The position numbers and the translations under genes are program-made. From Chloroflexota bacterium (GTDB taxonomy: Bacteria; Chloroflexota; UBA11872), in contig JAJDZU010000015.1 of assembly GCA_022824495.1 (NCBI GenBank), positions 1-64,000 on the forward strand: a DNA stretch of 64,000 nt, in the 5' to 3' direction. Of the stretch, positions 8,778 through 17,129 are shown piece after piece (position 1 is the first letter of the stretch; each line of letters opens with the position of its first letter). The notes beneath the pieces were generated by a model, which was not told the origin of the DNA, searched no databases, and saw nothing but the letters and a program-made list of their open reading frames with translations.

Positions 8778-8845
8778 CCCGCGCGCGAGCCCCCCAATTC
8801 CCACGGCTCTCGCCCCCGCTCTTTTCCCCGCTTCCTCCCCGTCTG

Positions 8846-8876
8846 CTCTCACCGCTCACTACTCTCAGCTCACTCC
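8846..8876. repeat. 31-base dispersed repeat, copy 2
   Basis: This matches 342-372 at 29 of 31 positions by direct comparison, in the same orientation, just beyond the polA stop codon. Confidence 0.55.
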
Positions 8877-8882
8877 TTCTTC

Positions 8883-11558
8883 TCAGATCTCCTCCATGTC
8901 CCGCCAATTCCCCCCCGCCTTCGCATCCACCGCCAGCGGCACCTCCAACCGCACCGCCTTCGTCATCACCCCCCGCGCCACCCCCGCGAACTCCTCCAGT
9001 TCCTCCGACGGCAACTCGAACAGCAAATCGTCATGCACCTGCAACAGCATCCGCGCCGCGAACCCCGCGTCCCGGATCGCCCGGTCCAGCTTCACCATCG
9101 CCACCTTCATGATGTCCGCCGTCGTCCCCTGGATCGGCATGTTGATCGCCATCCGCTCCGCCGCCGCCCGCTCGTGAAACGCCCGCGACTGCAACTCCGG
9201 CAGATACCGCCGCCGGTGAAACAGCGTCTCCACGTACCCCCGCTCATGCGCCTGCGCGATTGTCGAGTCCATGTACCCCTTCACGCCCGGATACGTCGCG
9301 AAATACGTCTCGATAAACGCCGCCGCCTCCCGCCGCGTGAACTCCGTCCGCGACGCCAGCCCCTGCGCGCTGATCCCATAGACGATCCCGAAATTCGTCG
9401 TCTTCGCCAGCCGCCGCATGTCCTCAGTCACCTCGTCCAGCCCCACCTCATGCAGGCTCGCCGCCGTCGCCGAGTGGATGTCGTGCCCGTTCGCAAACGC
9501 CCGGCACATCGCCGCGTCCTCACTGATATGCGCCAGCACCCGCAGGTCGATCTGCGAGTAATCGATCGCCAGCAACGTCCACCCCTCGCGCCCCGCCACA
9601 AACGCCCGCCGGATTTCGCGCCCACGTTCGGTGCGGATCGGGATGTTCTGCAAATTCGGATTCGCCGACGACAGCCGCCCCGTCGCCGTCCCCGCCTGGT
9701 TGAACGTCGTATGCAGCCGCCCGGTCGAGGGATGCGCCAGGTCCGGCAGCGTGTCGATATACGTCGACTTCAGCTTGCTCAGCTCCCGGTATTCCAGCAC
9801 CCGCCCCACGATCGGGTTCTCCTCCGCCAGCCCCTCCAGCACCCCGCTCGCCGTCGAATACCCCGTCTTCGTTCGACGTCCCGCCGGCAGACCCATCTCC
9901 TCAAACAGCACCGTCCCCAGTTGCTTCGGCGAGTTGACGTTGAACTCATGCCCCGCGTCCGCATAGATCCCCGATTGCAACTCCGCGATCTCCTCCGCCA
10001 TCTCCCGCGAGAGATCCCCAAGCGCCCCCGCGTCCAGCGTGATCCCGCGCCGCTCCATCTCGCTCAACACGAGCGCCAGCGGCATCTCCACGTCATGCAG
10101 GAGTTCCGTCAGCTTCAGGTCGTCGATCTCCGCGTCCATCTCCTCGGCCAGCCCCAGCGCCAGCGCCGCCCGCAGCGCCGCCGGCGCCGCCACGTCATGC
10201 GGATCCGGCCGCATCAACCCGCCCGCCACCTGGGCATCGGGCAACCCCGGCTCCACCTCGACCCCGCGCCGCCTGAACACCAGGTCGTCCAGCGTTCCGG
10301 GAATCGCATTCGGCGTCGCCACATACGCCGCCAGCAACAGGTCCGAGTCGACCCCGCGCAGCGCCACCCCCCGCGACGCCAGCGCGCTATGCAGTTCCTT
10401 CGAGTCAAACGCCGCCTTCCCCGCCTCCGCGTCCTCCAACCACCCCCGCAACTCGTCCAGCGCCCCGGCCTCACCGTCCAGGCTCACGTACGCCGTCTCA
10501 CCACCCCACGCCAGCCCCAACCCCAGCAACTCCACGCTCCATGACGATCCCCGCGTATACGGAAACAACGCCACCCGCTCCGCCTCGGCCAGCCGCTCCG
10601 CCAGCGCCCGCGCCCCTCCCGCGTCCGTCACCACCGCCGGCTCCACCTCCGGCAGACCCGCACCGCGGTCCTCTGACACCTCCAGGAACCCCATCCGCTC
10701 CACCACGTTGCGGAACTGCAACTCCCGCATCAGCCCTTGCACGGCCGCCGCGTCCGCCTGCCACAGCCGCGTCCGCTCCGCGTCAAACGCCACCGGCACA
10801 TCGCACACGATGGTGGCCAGCCGCCGCGACAAGTACGCCACCTCCTCCTGCCCCTCCAGCCGCCGCCGGATCGCCGGCCGCAGGTCCTCCAGGTGCGCGT
10901 AGATCTCGTCGATGTCCGCGTAGTCCTTGAGCAGGGTCGACGCCGTCTTCTCCCCCACCCCCTTCACGCCGGGAATGTTGTCCGAGCTGTCCCCCACCAG
11001 CCCCTTGAAATCCACCACCTGCGACGGCCTGATCCCCCACCGGTCCTGGATCGCCGCCTCGTCGTAGATCAGCGGCTGCCCCGTCCGCGGATTCGTGCTC
11101 AACACCCGCACGTGCGGCGTCACCAGCTGCAACGCGTCCCGGTCCCCGGTGATCAGCCAGACCTCGAACCCTTCCGCCTCCGCCTGCCGCGCCAGCGTGC
11201 CCAGCACGTCATCGGCCTCATACGGCTCCAAGTCGTAGATCGGAATCCCCAAGACTTCGAGCAACTCCCGGATCCGCCCAAACTGCGCAACCAGCATGTC
11301 GTCGGGCGCTTCACGGTGTGCCTTGTAGGGCTCGTACATCTCATCCCGAAACGTCGGCCCCGGCAGATCAAACGCCGCCGCCGCGTGGTCCGGCGAGACT
11401 TCCTCAACCACCCGCAGCAGGATGTTGGTAAAGCCAAAAACCGCGTTGGTGGGCTCGCCCGTCGAGGTGGCGAAGTGGCGCGGCACCGCGTGGTAGGCGC
11501 GATGAATCAGCGACATCGCGTCCAGGATTACCAGGCGGGGGCGCTCGGAAGCGTCCAT
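8883..11558 (-). CDS. polA: DNA polymerase I
   Basis: A family A polymerase of 891 residues for gap filling and primer removal. The N-terminal 5' nuclease domain starts at RLVILDAMSLIHRAYHAVP and includes the GVKGVGEKTA helix-hairpin-helix. The polymerase domain has motif A (AIDYSQIDLRVLAH), motif B (KTTNFGIVYGIS) and motif C (LQVHDDLLFELP). The middle 3'-5' exonuclease-like domain lacks the Asp-x-Glu motif, so proofreading is probably lost. The Glu normally found in DYSQIELR is Asp here. I chose the ATG at 11558 because the family begins there and a TAGACT -10 element lies 7 bases upstream; an upstream frame adds 18 atypical residues. Confidence 0.96.
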   Translation of the reverse strand: MDASERPRLVILDAMSLIHRAYHAVPRHFATSTGEPTNAVFGFTNILLRVVEEVSPDHAAAAFDLPGPTFRDEMYEPYKAHREAPDDMLVAQFGRIRELLEVLGIPIYDLEPYEADDVLGTLARQAEAEGFEVWLITGDRDALQLVTPHVRVLSTNPRTGQPLIYDEAAIQDRWGIRPSQVVDFKGLVGDSSDNIPGVKGVGEKTASTLLKDYADIDEIYAHLEDLRPAIRRRLEGQEEVAYLSRRLATIVCDVPVAFDAERTRLWQADAAAVQGLMRELQFRNVVERMGFLEVSEDRGAGLPEVEPAVVTDAGGARALAERLAEAERVALFPYTRGSSWSVELLGLGLAWGGETAYVSLDGEAGALDELRGWLEDAEAGKAAFDSKELHSALASRGVALRGVDSDLLLAAYVATPNAIPGTLDDLVFRRRGVEVEPGLPDAQVAGGLMRPDPHDVAAPAALRAALALGLAEEMDAEIDDLKLTELLHDVEMPLALVLSEMERRGITLDAGALGDLSREMAEEIAELQSGIYADAGHEFNVNSPKQLGTVLFEEMGLPAGRRTKTGYSTASGVLEGLAEENPIVGRVLEYRELSKLKSTYIDTLPDLAHPSTGRLHTTFNQAGTATGRLSSANPNLQNIPIRTERGREIRRAFVAGREGWTLLAIDYSQIDLRVLAHISEDAAMCRAFANGHDIHSATAASLHEVGLDEVTEDMRRLAKTTNFGIVYGISAQGLASRTEFTRREAAAFIETYFATYPGVKGYMDSTIAQAHERGYVETLFHRRRYLPELQSRAFHERAAAERMAINMPIQGTTADIMKVAMVKLDRAIRDAGFAARMLLQVHDDLLFELPSEELEEFAGVARGVMTKAVRLEVPLAVDAKAGGNWRDMEEI

Positions 11559-11565
11559 ACTGATC

Positions 11566-11571
11566 AGTCTA
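11566..11571 (-). promoter_or_regulatory. -10 element for leaderless polA mRNA
   Basis: Read on the minus strand this is TAGACT (TANNNT), ending 7 bases before the polA ATG. No Shine-Dalgarno sequence is present between them, so transcription would begin at or next to the start codon. Confidence 0.45.
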
Positions 11572-11593
11572 CGCGGCCCCTCATCGCAGCCCT

Positions 11594-13681
11594 GTGCACC
11601 AGCGTTCCCCAACCGGGTCCGGCCGACGCTGGACCCGCTCCCTGGCCGGCCAGATCGCCATCCTGGCCGCCGTGCCCACGGCCGCCGTCCTGCTCGCCGT
11701 CGCCGTTCTCACCCTCTTCCTCAACCAGCACTCCCGCCTCGAAACCCTCCTCCAGGCCGAGACCGACCGCGCCCTCTCACTCGCCACCCCCATCGAACGC
11801 GCCCTAACCGACACCCTCCGCACCAACCTCCGCTCCACCTCCCCCACGCCACCCAACCTCTTCCTCCACCGCACCACCGACGCCAGCTCAACCCAGACGC
11901 TCGACGAAGCCCTCCGAGCCCTAGCGACGGCAACCATTCAACAAGCTCGTTCCGCCAACGCCCTCGCCCTCTCCAACGTCGTCCAAACCACCGACGGCCA
12001 ATCCGCAATCGTCGCCGCCATTCCCGACGGCTCCGTCATCCGCCTCGGCGTCATCCAGGTCTCCTCGGCAGCCGCTGAATCCCCCTGGCGCACTCTCCTC
12101 CAGGACCTCATGCCCACCGCTCCCAACGCCGCCCTCGGCCTTGTCGATGCGGCCGCCTACGTCGCATTCCACCAGGACCTCGACCAACTTGGCCGCTCCG
12201 TCACGTCCTCCGGCCAACCCGGCACCCCGCTCTTCCAGACAGCCTCCGGCGCCCTCCTCCGCGGTCCACTGGTCGGCACCCAGCGCATCACCGGCTTCGC
12301 GCCCCTTGGCGCCACCGGCTGGCGCCTGATCGTCGAACGCCCCTGGACTGCCGCCCTCGAGGCCTTCAGCGGACCCGGTCCCCTTGTGCTCATCCCCCTC
12401 CTCGGCGCCGCCTTGCTGCCGGCCGCCCTCATCGGCCTTACTGCCGTCCGCGCCACCCGCCGCTTGCGCGACCTCGCCCTGGCCGCCCGCCGTATCGCCT
12501 CCGGCGACTTCCGTCCCATTCCCACCCCGGCTCGCACCGGTGATGAGATCGAGGACCTCACCACCCAGTTCGAATCCATGGCCCGCCAGCTCCAGTCCCT
12601 GTATGGCTCACTCGAACAGCGCGTCGCCGACCGCACCCGCGAGCTCGAAATCGTCGTCCGCGTCGCCCGCTCCATCACCCAGACCCTCGACGCCCACGAA
12701 ATCCTCCGCGTCAGCGCCGCCGACCTCCCCCGCCACCCCCGCATCCAGGCCGCCCACGTCCGCCTCGCGCCCGCCCAGACCGAGCAGCTCGGACTCGCCG
12801 CCTCGCCCCCTCCCGACTGGGCCGCCGGCGCCCCAACGGAACATCCCGAATCCAACGGCCCCCTCCTCAGCCGGCCCACCCCCACCGGCGACTGGGCCCA
12901 TGCCCTCCCGTTGACCGTGGCCGACCAACAGGGCGCCCTCCTGGTCCGCACCGCCGACGACGACAGCGCCGAACTCACCAACTTCCTCCTCACCGTCGCC
13001 GCCCAGATAGGCATCGCCCTTCAGAACGCACTCCTGTACCGCCAGGGCCAGGCCCGTGCCGCCCTTGATGAACGCATGCGCCTCGCCCGCGACATCCACG
13101 ACACCGTCGCCCAGAGCCTCACCGGCGTCATCGTCCACCTCGAAGCCTTGGACCACGCCGCCGGCGACGCCCTCGCCGCGGCCGACCACCGCACCCGCGC
13201 GCTCGACCTGGCCCGCGTCGGCTTGCGCGAAGCCCGCCTCTCCGTCCAGGGCCTCCGCGCCTCCGCCCTTGATGGTCAGGACCTCAGCGACGCCCTCGCA
13301 GCCGTCGTCGCCCGCGCCGACGCCTCAGGTCAGGCCGCCGCTCGCTTCAGCCTCCAGGGCGACGCTGCCCACGTCCCTGGCCCCATCGCCAACGAGCTCC
13401 TGCGCATCGGCGAAGAGGCCCTCGCCAACGCCCTCCGCCATGCCTCGCCCCACCACGTCCTCACCAGCCTCCAGGTAACCGGTGATGAGGTCCGCCTCGT
13501 AATTGAAGACGACGGCGCCGGCATCGACCCAACCGACTCCAACGACACCGGCTACGGCCTGCTCGGCATGCGCGAGCGCGCCACGCGTCTGGGCGGCACA
13601 CTCAGCGTCGAAAGCCATCCCGGCGAGGGCACCCGCGTGCAGGCCCACATCCCGCTCCAACCAGCCTCCGACGACCGATGA
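11594..13681 (+). CDS. NarL-type sensor histidine kinase
   Basis: A 695-residue membrane sensor kinase that phosphorylates the response regulator encoded next. A membrane segment lies at about 17-42, an extracytoplasmic sensing region at about 43-255, and a second membrane segment at about 258-282. These are followed by a HAMP-like linker, a coiled helix, a GAF-like segment and a HisKA_3 box (ARDIHDTVAQS, His502). The ATPase domain has EEALANALRHA, DDGAGI and GYGLLGMRERA. The start is GTG, 35 bases from the divergent polA start. The stop overlaps the regulator's ATG by four bases. The signal sensed is not evident. Confidence 0.92.
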   Translation: MHQRSPTGSGRRWTRSLAGQIAILAAVPTAAVLLAVAVLTLFLNQHSRLETLLQAETDRALSLATPIERALTDTLRTNLRSTSPTPPNLFLHRTTDASSTQTLDEALRALATATIQQARSANALALSNVVQTTDGQSAIVAAIPDGSVIRLGVIQVSSAAAESPWRTLLQDLMPTAPNAALGLVDAAAYVAFHQDLDQLGRSVTSSGQPGTPLFQTASGALLRGPLVGTQRITGFAPLGATGWRLIVERPWTAALEAFSGPGPLVLIPLLGAALLPAALIGLTAVRATRRLRDLALAARRIASGDFRPIPTPARTGDEIEDLTTQFESMARQLQSLYGSLEQRVADRTRELEIVVRVARSITQTLDAHEILRVSAADLPRHPRIQAAHVRLAPAQTEQLGLAASPPPDWAAGAPTEHPESNGPLLSRPTPTGDWAHALPLTVADQQGALLVRTADDDSAELTNFLLTVAAQIGIALQNALLYRQGQARAALDERMRLARDIHDTVAQSLTGVIVHLEALDHAAGDALAAADHRTRALDLARVGLREARLSVQGLRASALDGQDLSDALAAVVARADASGQAAARFSLQGDAAHVPGPIANELLRIGEEALANALRHASPHHVLTSLQVTGDEVRLVIEDDGAGIDPTDSNDTGYGLLGMRERATRLGGTLSVESHPGEGTRVQAHIPLQPASDDR

Positions 13682-14331
13682 TCCGCGTCCTCATCGCCGA
13701 CGACCATCCCATCGTTCGCGAAGGCTTCGGCGCCATCGTCAATGCTGAAGCCGACATCCAGGTCGTCGCCCAGGCCTCAAACGGCGTCGAAGCGCTTGAG
13801 CGCGCCGCCGAGGCCGACCCCGACGTGGCCCTCATGGACCTCCGCATGCCCCAGATGGGTGGCGCCGAAGCCATCCGTCGCCTCCGTCAAACCAGCCCCA
13901 ACCTGCGCGCCATCGTCCTCACCACCTACGACGACGACGAAGCCATCTACGAAGCCATCCGCGCCGGCGCCCGCGGCTACCTGCTCAAGGACGTGCGCCC
14001 CAAAGACCTCGTCCGCGCCATCCGCCGCGTCCACGCCGGCGGGTCACTGCTTCAGCCGGTCGTCGTCGAACGCCTCCTCGACCGCCTCGGCCCCGAGGAC
14101 GCCGACGAGGACTCGGAACCCGTCGAAGCCCTCACCCCGCGCGAGCTCGAGGTTCTTCAGATCATGGCCCGCGGCGCCCGGAACCGCGACATCGCCCAGG
14201 AACTCGTCATCTCCGAGCGCACCGTCAAAATCCACGTCGCCAACGTCATCGCCAAACTCGCCGTCACCAACCGCACCGCCGCCGTAGTCCGAGCCATCGA
14301 CCTGAACCTGATCAAACCCCGCAACAACTAG
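13678..14331 (+). CDS. NarL/FixJ-family response regulator
   Basis: A 217-residue two-domain transcription regulator. The receiver domain carries Asp8, Asp9, the phospho-acceptor Asp54 (ALMDLRMP) and the conserved Lys in GYLLKDV. After an acidic linker comes a LuxR-type helix-turn-helix, LTPRELEVLQIMARG to ISERTVKIHVANVIAKL. It is translationally coupled to the upstream kinase by ATGA overlap and is its obvious partner. Target genes are unknown. Confidence 0.95.
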   Translation: MIRVLIADDHPIVREGFGAIVNAEADIQVVAQASNGVEALERAAEADPDVALMDLRMPQMGGAEAIRRLRQTSPNLRAIVLTTYDDDEAIYEAIRAGARGYLLKDVRPKDLVRAIRRVHAGGSLLQPVVVERLLDRLGPEDADEDSEPVEALTPRELEVLQIMARGARNRDIAQELVISERTVKIHVANVIAKLAVTNRTAAVVRAIDLNLIKPRNN

Positions 14332-14388
14332 ACCTGCAGACCGCGGCGAGACGCTCGAAAACGTACTGACGTTGCGTAGGAAGTGCTC

Positions 14389-15216
14389 CTAGCGCCCGCC
14401 ATCCGTCCCCGGCCTGAACTCCCTCAATGAGAGCCGCCTGCCCTTCCCCTGCCTTCGCAGATCCACAATCTCCGCCGCAATCGCAATCGCAATCTCCGCT
14501 GGCGTCCGCGCCCCGATGTCCAGCCCGATCGGCGCATAGACCTTCGAGAAGTGCTCCGGCCCGTACCCTTCCGCCAGCAGCGTCCCGTAGACGATATGCA
14601 CCCGCCGCCGGCTGCCGATCATGCCGATGTAGGGCGCGGGCGAACCCAGCAACCGCCGCAGCGCCAATTCGTCAAACCGGTGCGCGCGTGTCACCAGCAC
14701 CACGTGCGTGCGTTCGTCGACCTCGAACTCGTCCAGGAACTCGTCAAACGGCCGCGCATGCACCTCGTCGGCGGTTGGAAACCGCTCGCGGTTCGCAAAG
14801 TCCGCCCGCTCATCCACCACAATCGTCTCGAACTCCAGCACCGAGGCCAGCCGAGCCAGGGGCACTGCAATGTGCCCCGCTCCCACGATTAGCAATCGAG
14901 GCGTCGCCACAATCGGGTCCAGCAGAAAGCGCGCATAGACCCGGTCCCGCCGCGTAGCCGGTGTCCCGTCGGCCCCCAGGTTCACGGCTCGCGGATGCCC
15001 GGATGCCAACACGCCGGCCGCTTCCCGCGCCAGCGCCTCATCGATCCCCGGTGTCGCTACCGCGTGCGAGAGTCCTGCGCCTGACTCGTAGATCGCCCGC
15101 AGGCCAATCCCGCCGACCTCAATGCCCCGCGCACCCACCAGGTGCACGAACACGATGGCCGACCGCCGCGCCAGCGCCTCCTGGGCCGCCGCCACCGCGG
15201 CGGCGCGGTCGATCAC
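14389..15216 (-). CDS. XdhC family protein, Rossmann-domain part
   Basis: A 275-residue XdhC/CoxI-type protein; the family helps insert sulfurated molybdenum cofactor into xanthine dehydrogenase or CO dehydrogenase-like enzymes. The XdhC C-terminal Rossmann fold is clear, with LLIVGAGHIAVPLARLA, the DERADFANRERF strand and IGMIGSRRR. It overlaps by four bases with the upstream 109-residue gene, which carries the classical N-terminal XdhC_CoxI domain. The usual single protein is therefore made as two coupled chains. No molybdoenzyme gene is adjacent. Confidence 0.88.
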   Translation of the reverse strand: MIDRAAAVAAAQEALARRSAIVFVHLVGARGIEVGGIGLRAIYESGAGLSHAVATPGIDEALAREAAGVLASGHPRAVNLGADGTPATRRDRVYARFLLDPIVATPRLLIVGAGHIAVPLARLASVLEFETIVVDERADFANRERFPTADEVHARPFDEFLDEFEVDERTHVVLVTRAHRFDELALRRLLGSPAPYIGMIGSRRRVHIVYGTLLAEGYGPEHFSKVYAPIGLDIGARTPAEIAIAIAAEIVDLRRQGKGRRLSLREFRPGTDGGR

Positions 15217-15542
15217 GGGCGGATCAGGGGAGCGTCGCTCCAGGACTCCAGCAGCACCTCCAGCGTGCCGCCGCAGACGTCGCCCTCGCCCTTGATGTCA
15301 TCGATCAGGTCGATCTCCAGCGCCCGCGACCGCCCGTCCGCCAGCACCCGGATCGCTTCGGCCCGCACGTCCGCCTCCACGCAGCCGCCCCCCACCGTCC
15401 CCCAGGTGGACCCGTCCCTGAAGAACAGCATGCGCGCGCCAATATCCTGCGGCGTAGACCCACGGCTCGACACCACCACCGCCGAGGCCACCCGCTCACC
15501 CCCGGCGGTCCGAGCGGCAATCTGCCGGAAATACTCCTCCAT
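15213..15542 (-). CDS. XdhC family protein, N-terminal domain part
   Basis: A 109-residue stand-alone XdhC_CoxI domain. VVVSSRGSTPQDIGARML and GTVGGGCVEADV are the family's signature segments, and the Cys in GDVCGGTLEV is kept. It is the first gene of a coupled pair with the Rossmann-domain protein and likely functions with it in molybdenum-cofactor handling. A TAGAAT -10 element (15552-15557) lies 9 bases before the ATG. Confidence 0.85.
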   Translation of the reverse strand: MEEYFRQIAARTAGGERVASAVVVSSRGSTPQDIGARMLFFRDGSTWGTVGGGCVEADVRAEAIRVLADGRSRALEIDLIDDIKGEGDVCGGTLEVLLESWSDAPLIRP

Positions 15543-15551
15543 CGTGGTGCG

Positions 15552-15557
15552 ATTCTA
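15552..15557 (-). promoter_or_regulatory. -10 element upstream of the XdhC pair
   Basis: On the minus strand this is TAGAAT, close to TATAAT, 9 bases before the start codon with no ribosome binding site between. It suggests a very short or absent leader. Confidence 0.35.
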
Positions 15558-15621
15558 TCGCCGCATCGCAGAAGAGCAGGCACGCGCGTATCGTCGAAGT
15601 CTTCTGAAATCGCGCGCACCA

Positions 15622-16383
15622 ATGAACGATCAGACCGTCGACAATTCCTACGCCCGCGGATCGTGGGAAAACCCCGACCACGTTCGTAAATACGTCGACG
15701 CCGTAACCACCCTCGGACTCTGGCAATCCGAGCGGCTGCTGATCGACAAGCACGTGCCGCAGGACGGCGCGATCCTCGACATCGGCTGCGGTGCCGGACG
15801 GACCACATTCGGCTTGTACAAGGCCGGTTACCGCCGCGTCACCGGCTGCGACCTGTCCGACGCGATGATCGCGGCTGCCCGCCGCATCGCTGCGGAGCGC
15901 GGTCATCCCATCCGTTTCGACGTCGGCGATGCCGTCGCCATGCCATACGACGATGCGAGCTTTCACGGAGCCCTGTTCTCCGCCCAGGGATTCATGTGCA
16001 TCCCCGGCCGCGAGCGCAGGCTGCAGGCGCTGCGCGAGGTCCGTCGCGTGCTGCGAGCCGGCGGTCACTTCGTCTTTACCACCCACGACCGCGCGTCACC
16101 CCGCTTTCTCGAATTCTGGCGCGAGGAAAGGGCCCGCTGGGACCGTGGCGAACAGGATTCGCGCCTACTTGACTTCGGCGACCGCCTAATCCCCGACGCC
16201 GGCGTCCTGACCTACATCCACATCCCGGCGCGTGCTGAGGTCATCAGGCTCATCGCCGACGCCGGTTTGATCCTCGTCGAGGACAGCCTGCGCTCCGAGC
16301 TGGCGGAGGAATCCGAAGCAATCCGCAACTTCAGCGCCGAATGCCGCATGTGGGTCGTCAGGCGGCCCGAAGAGCGTTCGTAA
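15622..16383 (+). CDS. Class I SAM-dependent methyltransferase
   Basis: A 253-residue methyltransferase. Motif I is ILDIGCGAGRTTFGL, motif II includes VTGCDLSDAMI, and RFDVGDAVAMPYDDASF matches the Methyltransf_11 layout. The substrate cannot be read from the sequence. I start at the ATG at 15622 because translation further upstream gives low-complexity sequence antisense to the XdhC gene. It is a single gene divergent from the XdhC pair. Confidence 0.85.
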   Translation: MNDQTVDNSYARGSWENPDHVRKYVDAVTTLGLWQSERLLIDKHVPQDGAILDIGCGAGRTTFGLYKAGYRRVTGCDLSDAMIAAARRIAAERGHPIRFDVGDAVAMPYDDASFHGALFSAQGFMCIPGRERRLQALREVRRVLRAGGHFVFTTHDRASPRFLEFWREERARWDRGEQDSRLLDFGDRLIPDAGVLTYIHIPARAEVIRLIADAGLILVEDSLRSELAEESEAIRNFSAECRMWVVRRPEERS

Positions 16384-16463
16384 GGAAACCCCTTCGCTTC
16401 CCCGACATTGAGTCAAGTCGCCGCCACTTTAGTCCTGGGCGACACGCAGCGGCGTAGAGGCCC

Positions 16464-17087
16464 CTACAAAAACTGCCGAATAAAGTCCGCGCCCTGCACC
16501 CCAACCGCCGCAAACCCGATGTTCTTGATCAGCCTGCCCGCCCACGAGGCCACGAAGAACCTCCACCACCCCAATCGCGCGGCGCCGGCAATGGTCCCCG
16601 CCAGGTCGAAGAACGGGTTCGGCAGGGCGGCAATCGCAAAGATCACCAGCAGCCCCCAGCGCTTGATCCAGGCTTCGACCCGCCGATACGACGTCCGCCG
16701 CTGGATCCACGGTGAGCCGGTCACTCCGAGCAGGTACGACACCATCTCGCCCGCCACCTGGCCCGTCGTGCCGACCAGCACTGGCCCCCACACGTTGTCG
16801 AACGCCACCGCAAACACGGCAATCGACGCCCAGCCGAATCCCGGCAGCATGAACAGCGCGCCCGATTGCACCGACACCAGGAACAGCGCCAGGTAGGCCG
16901 GCCCGGCGTTGGCCCGGATCTCCTCCGCGTATGGGATGGCCGCCAGGCTGACGCCGGTCACGACGACCAGCGACGCCACCTGCAACCAGAAGACGCGCTT
17001 GTCTATGACCGAAGGTCCCCGCCCGCCGGGTTCGGCGGGCGGGTCGCTATCGGCCGGGGTGCTTGACGGGTCGGTTTCGATCTGCAT
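16464..17087 (-). CDS. VTT-domain (DedA-like) membrane protein
   Basis: A 207-residue integral membrane protein. About four to five hydrophobic segments follow a Pro-rich polar N-terminus of about 30 residues. The VTT/SNARE-associated region is seen in FGWASIAVFAVAFDNVWGP and in the Gly-rich FDLAGTIAGAARLGWWRFF near the end. DedA/VTT proteins act in membrane homeostasis and lipid-carrier flipping. The start is placed at the ATG at 17087, which leaves 42 bases to the divergent mutM. Confidence 0.75.
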   Translation of the reverse strand: MQIETDPSSTPADSDPPAEPGGRGPSVIDKRVFWLQVASLVVVTGVSLAAIPYAEEIRANAGPAYLALFLVSVQSGALFMLPGFGWASIAVFAVAFDNVWGPVLVGTTGQVAGEMVSYLLGVTGSPWIQRRTSYRRVEAWIKRWGLLVIFAIAALPNPFFDLAGTIAGAARLGWWRFFVASWAGRLIKNIGFAAVGVQGADFIRQFL

Positions 17088-17116
17088 GCTGTGGGGCGCG
17101 ATGCGCGCCCTTCCCA

Positions 17117-17122
17117 TAGTCT
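17117..17122 (+). promoter_or_regulatory. -10 element for leaderless mutM mRNA
   Basis: TAGTCT fits TANNNT and ends 7 bases before the mutM ATG, with no ribosome binding site between. Confidence 0.45.
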
Positions 17123-17129
17123 CGCGGTA

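Larger units (their letters stand above)
7054..8882. other. 1.8-kb gene-free, repeat-rich spacer
   Basis: No gene is supported between the small pair and polA. The forward strand is very C-rich and is packed with dispersed repeats (7498-7513, 7790-7836, 7957-8005, about 8510-8606, 8846-8876), a direct repeat CTCTCCATTGAG at 7898-7909 and 8027-8038, and an AT-rich hairpin at 8754-8777. Frames here give proline-rich or LTLTLSPRRG-like peptides. A segment at about 8447-8475 reads on the minus strand like a tRNA T-arm and CCA end but has no matching 5' half. Confidence 0.6.

Noticed and set aside
8274-10544. A 756-codon plus-strand open frame
   Set aside because: It is antisense to polA for most of its length, very rich in Arg and Pro, and its start lies in repeat DNA; it is a shadow of a GC-rich gene.
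15142-15621. N-terminal extension of the methyltransferase
   Set aside because: The 160 extra codons are antisense to the XdhC pair and low in complexity; the gene is placed from 15622.
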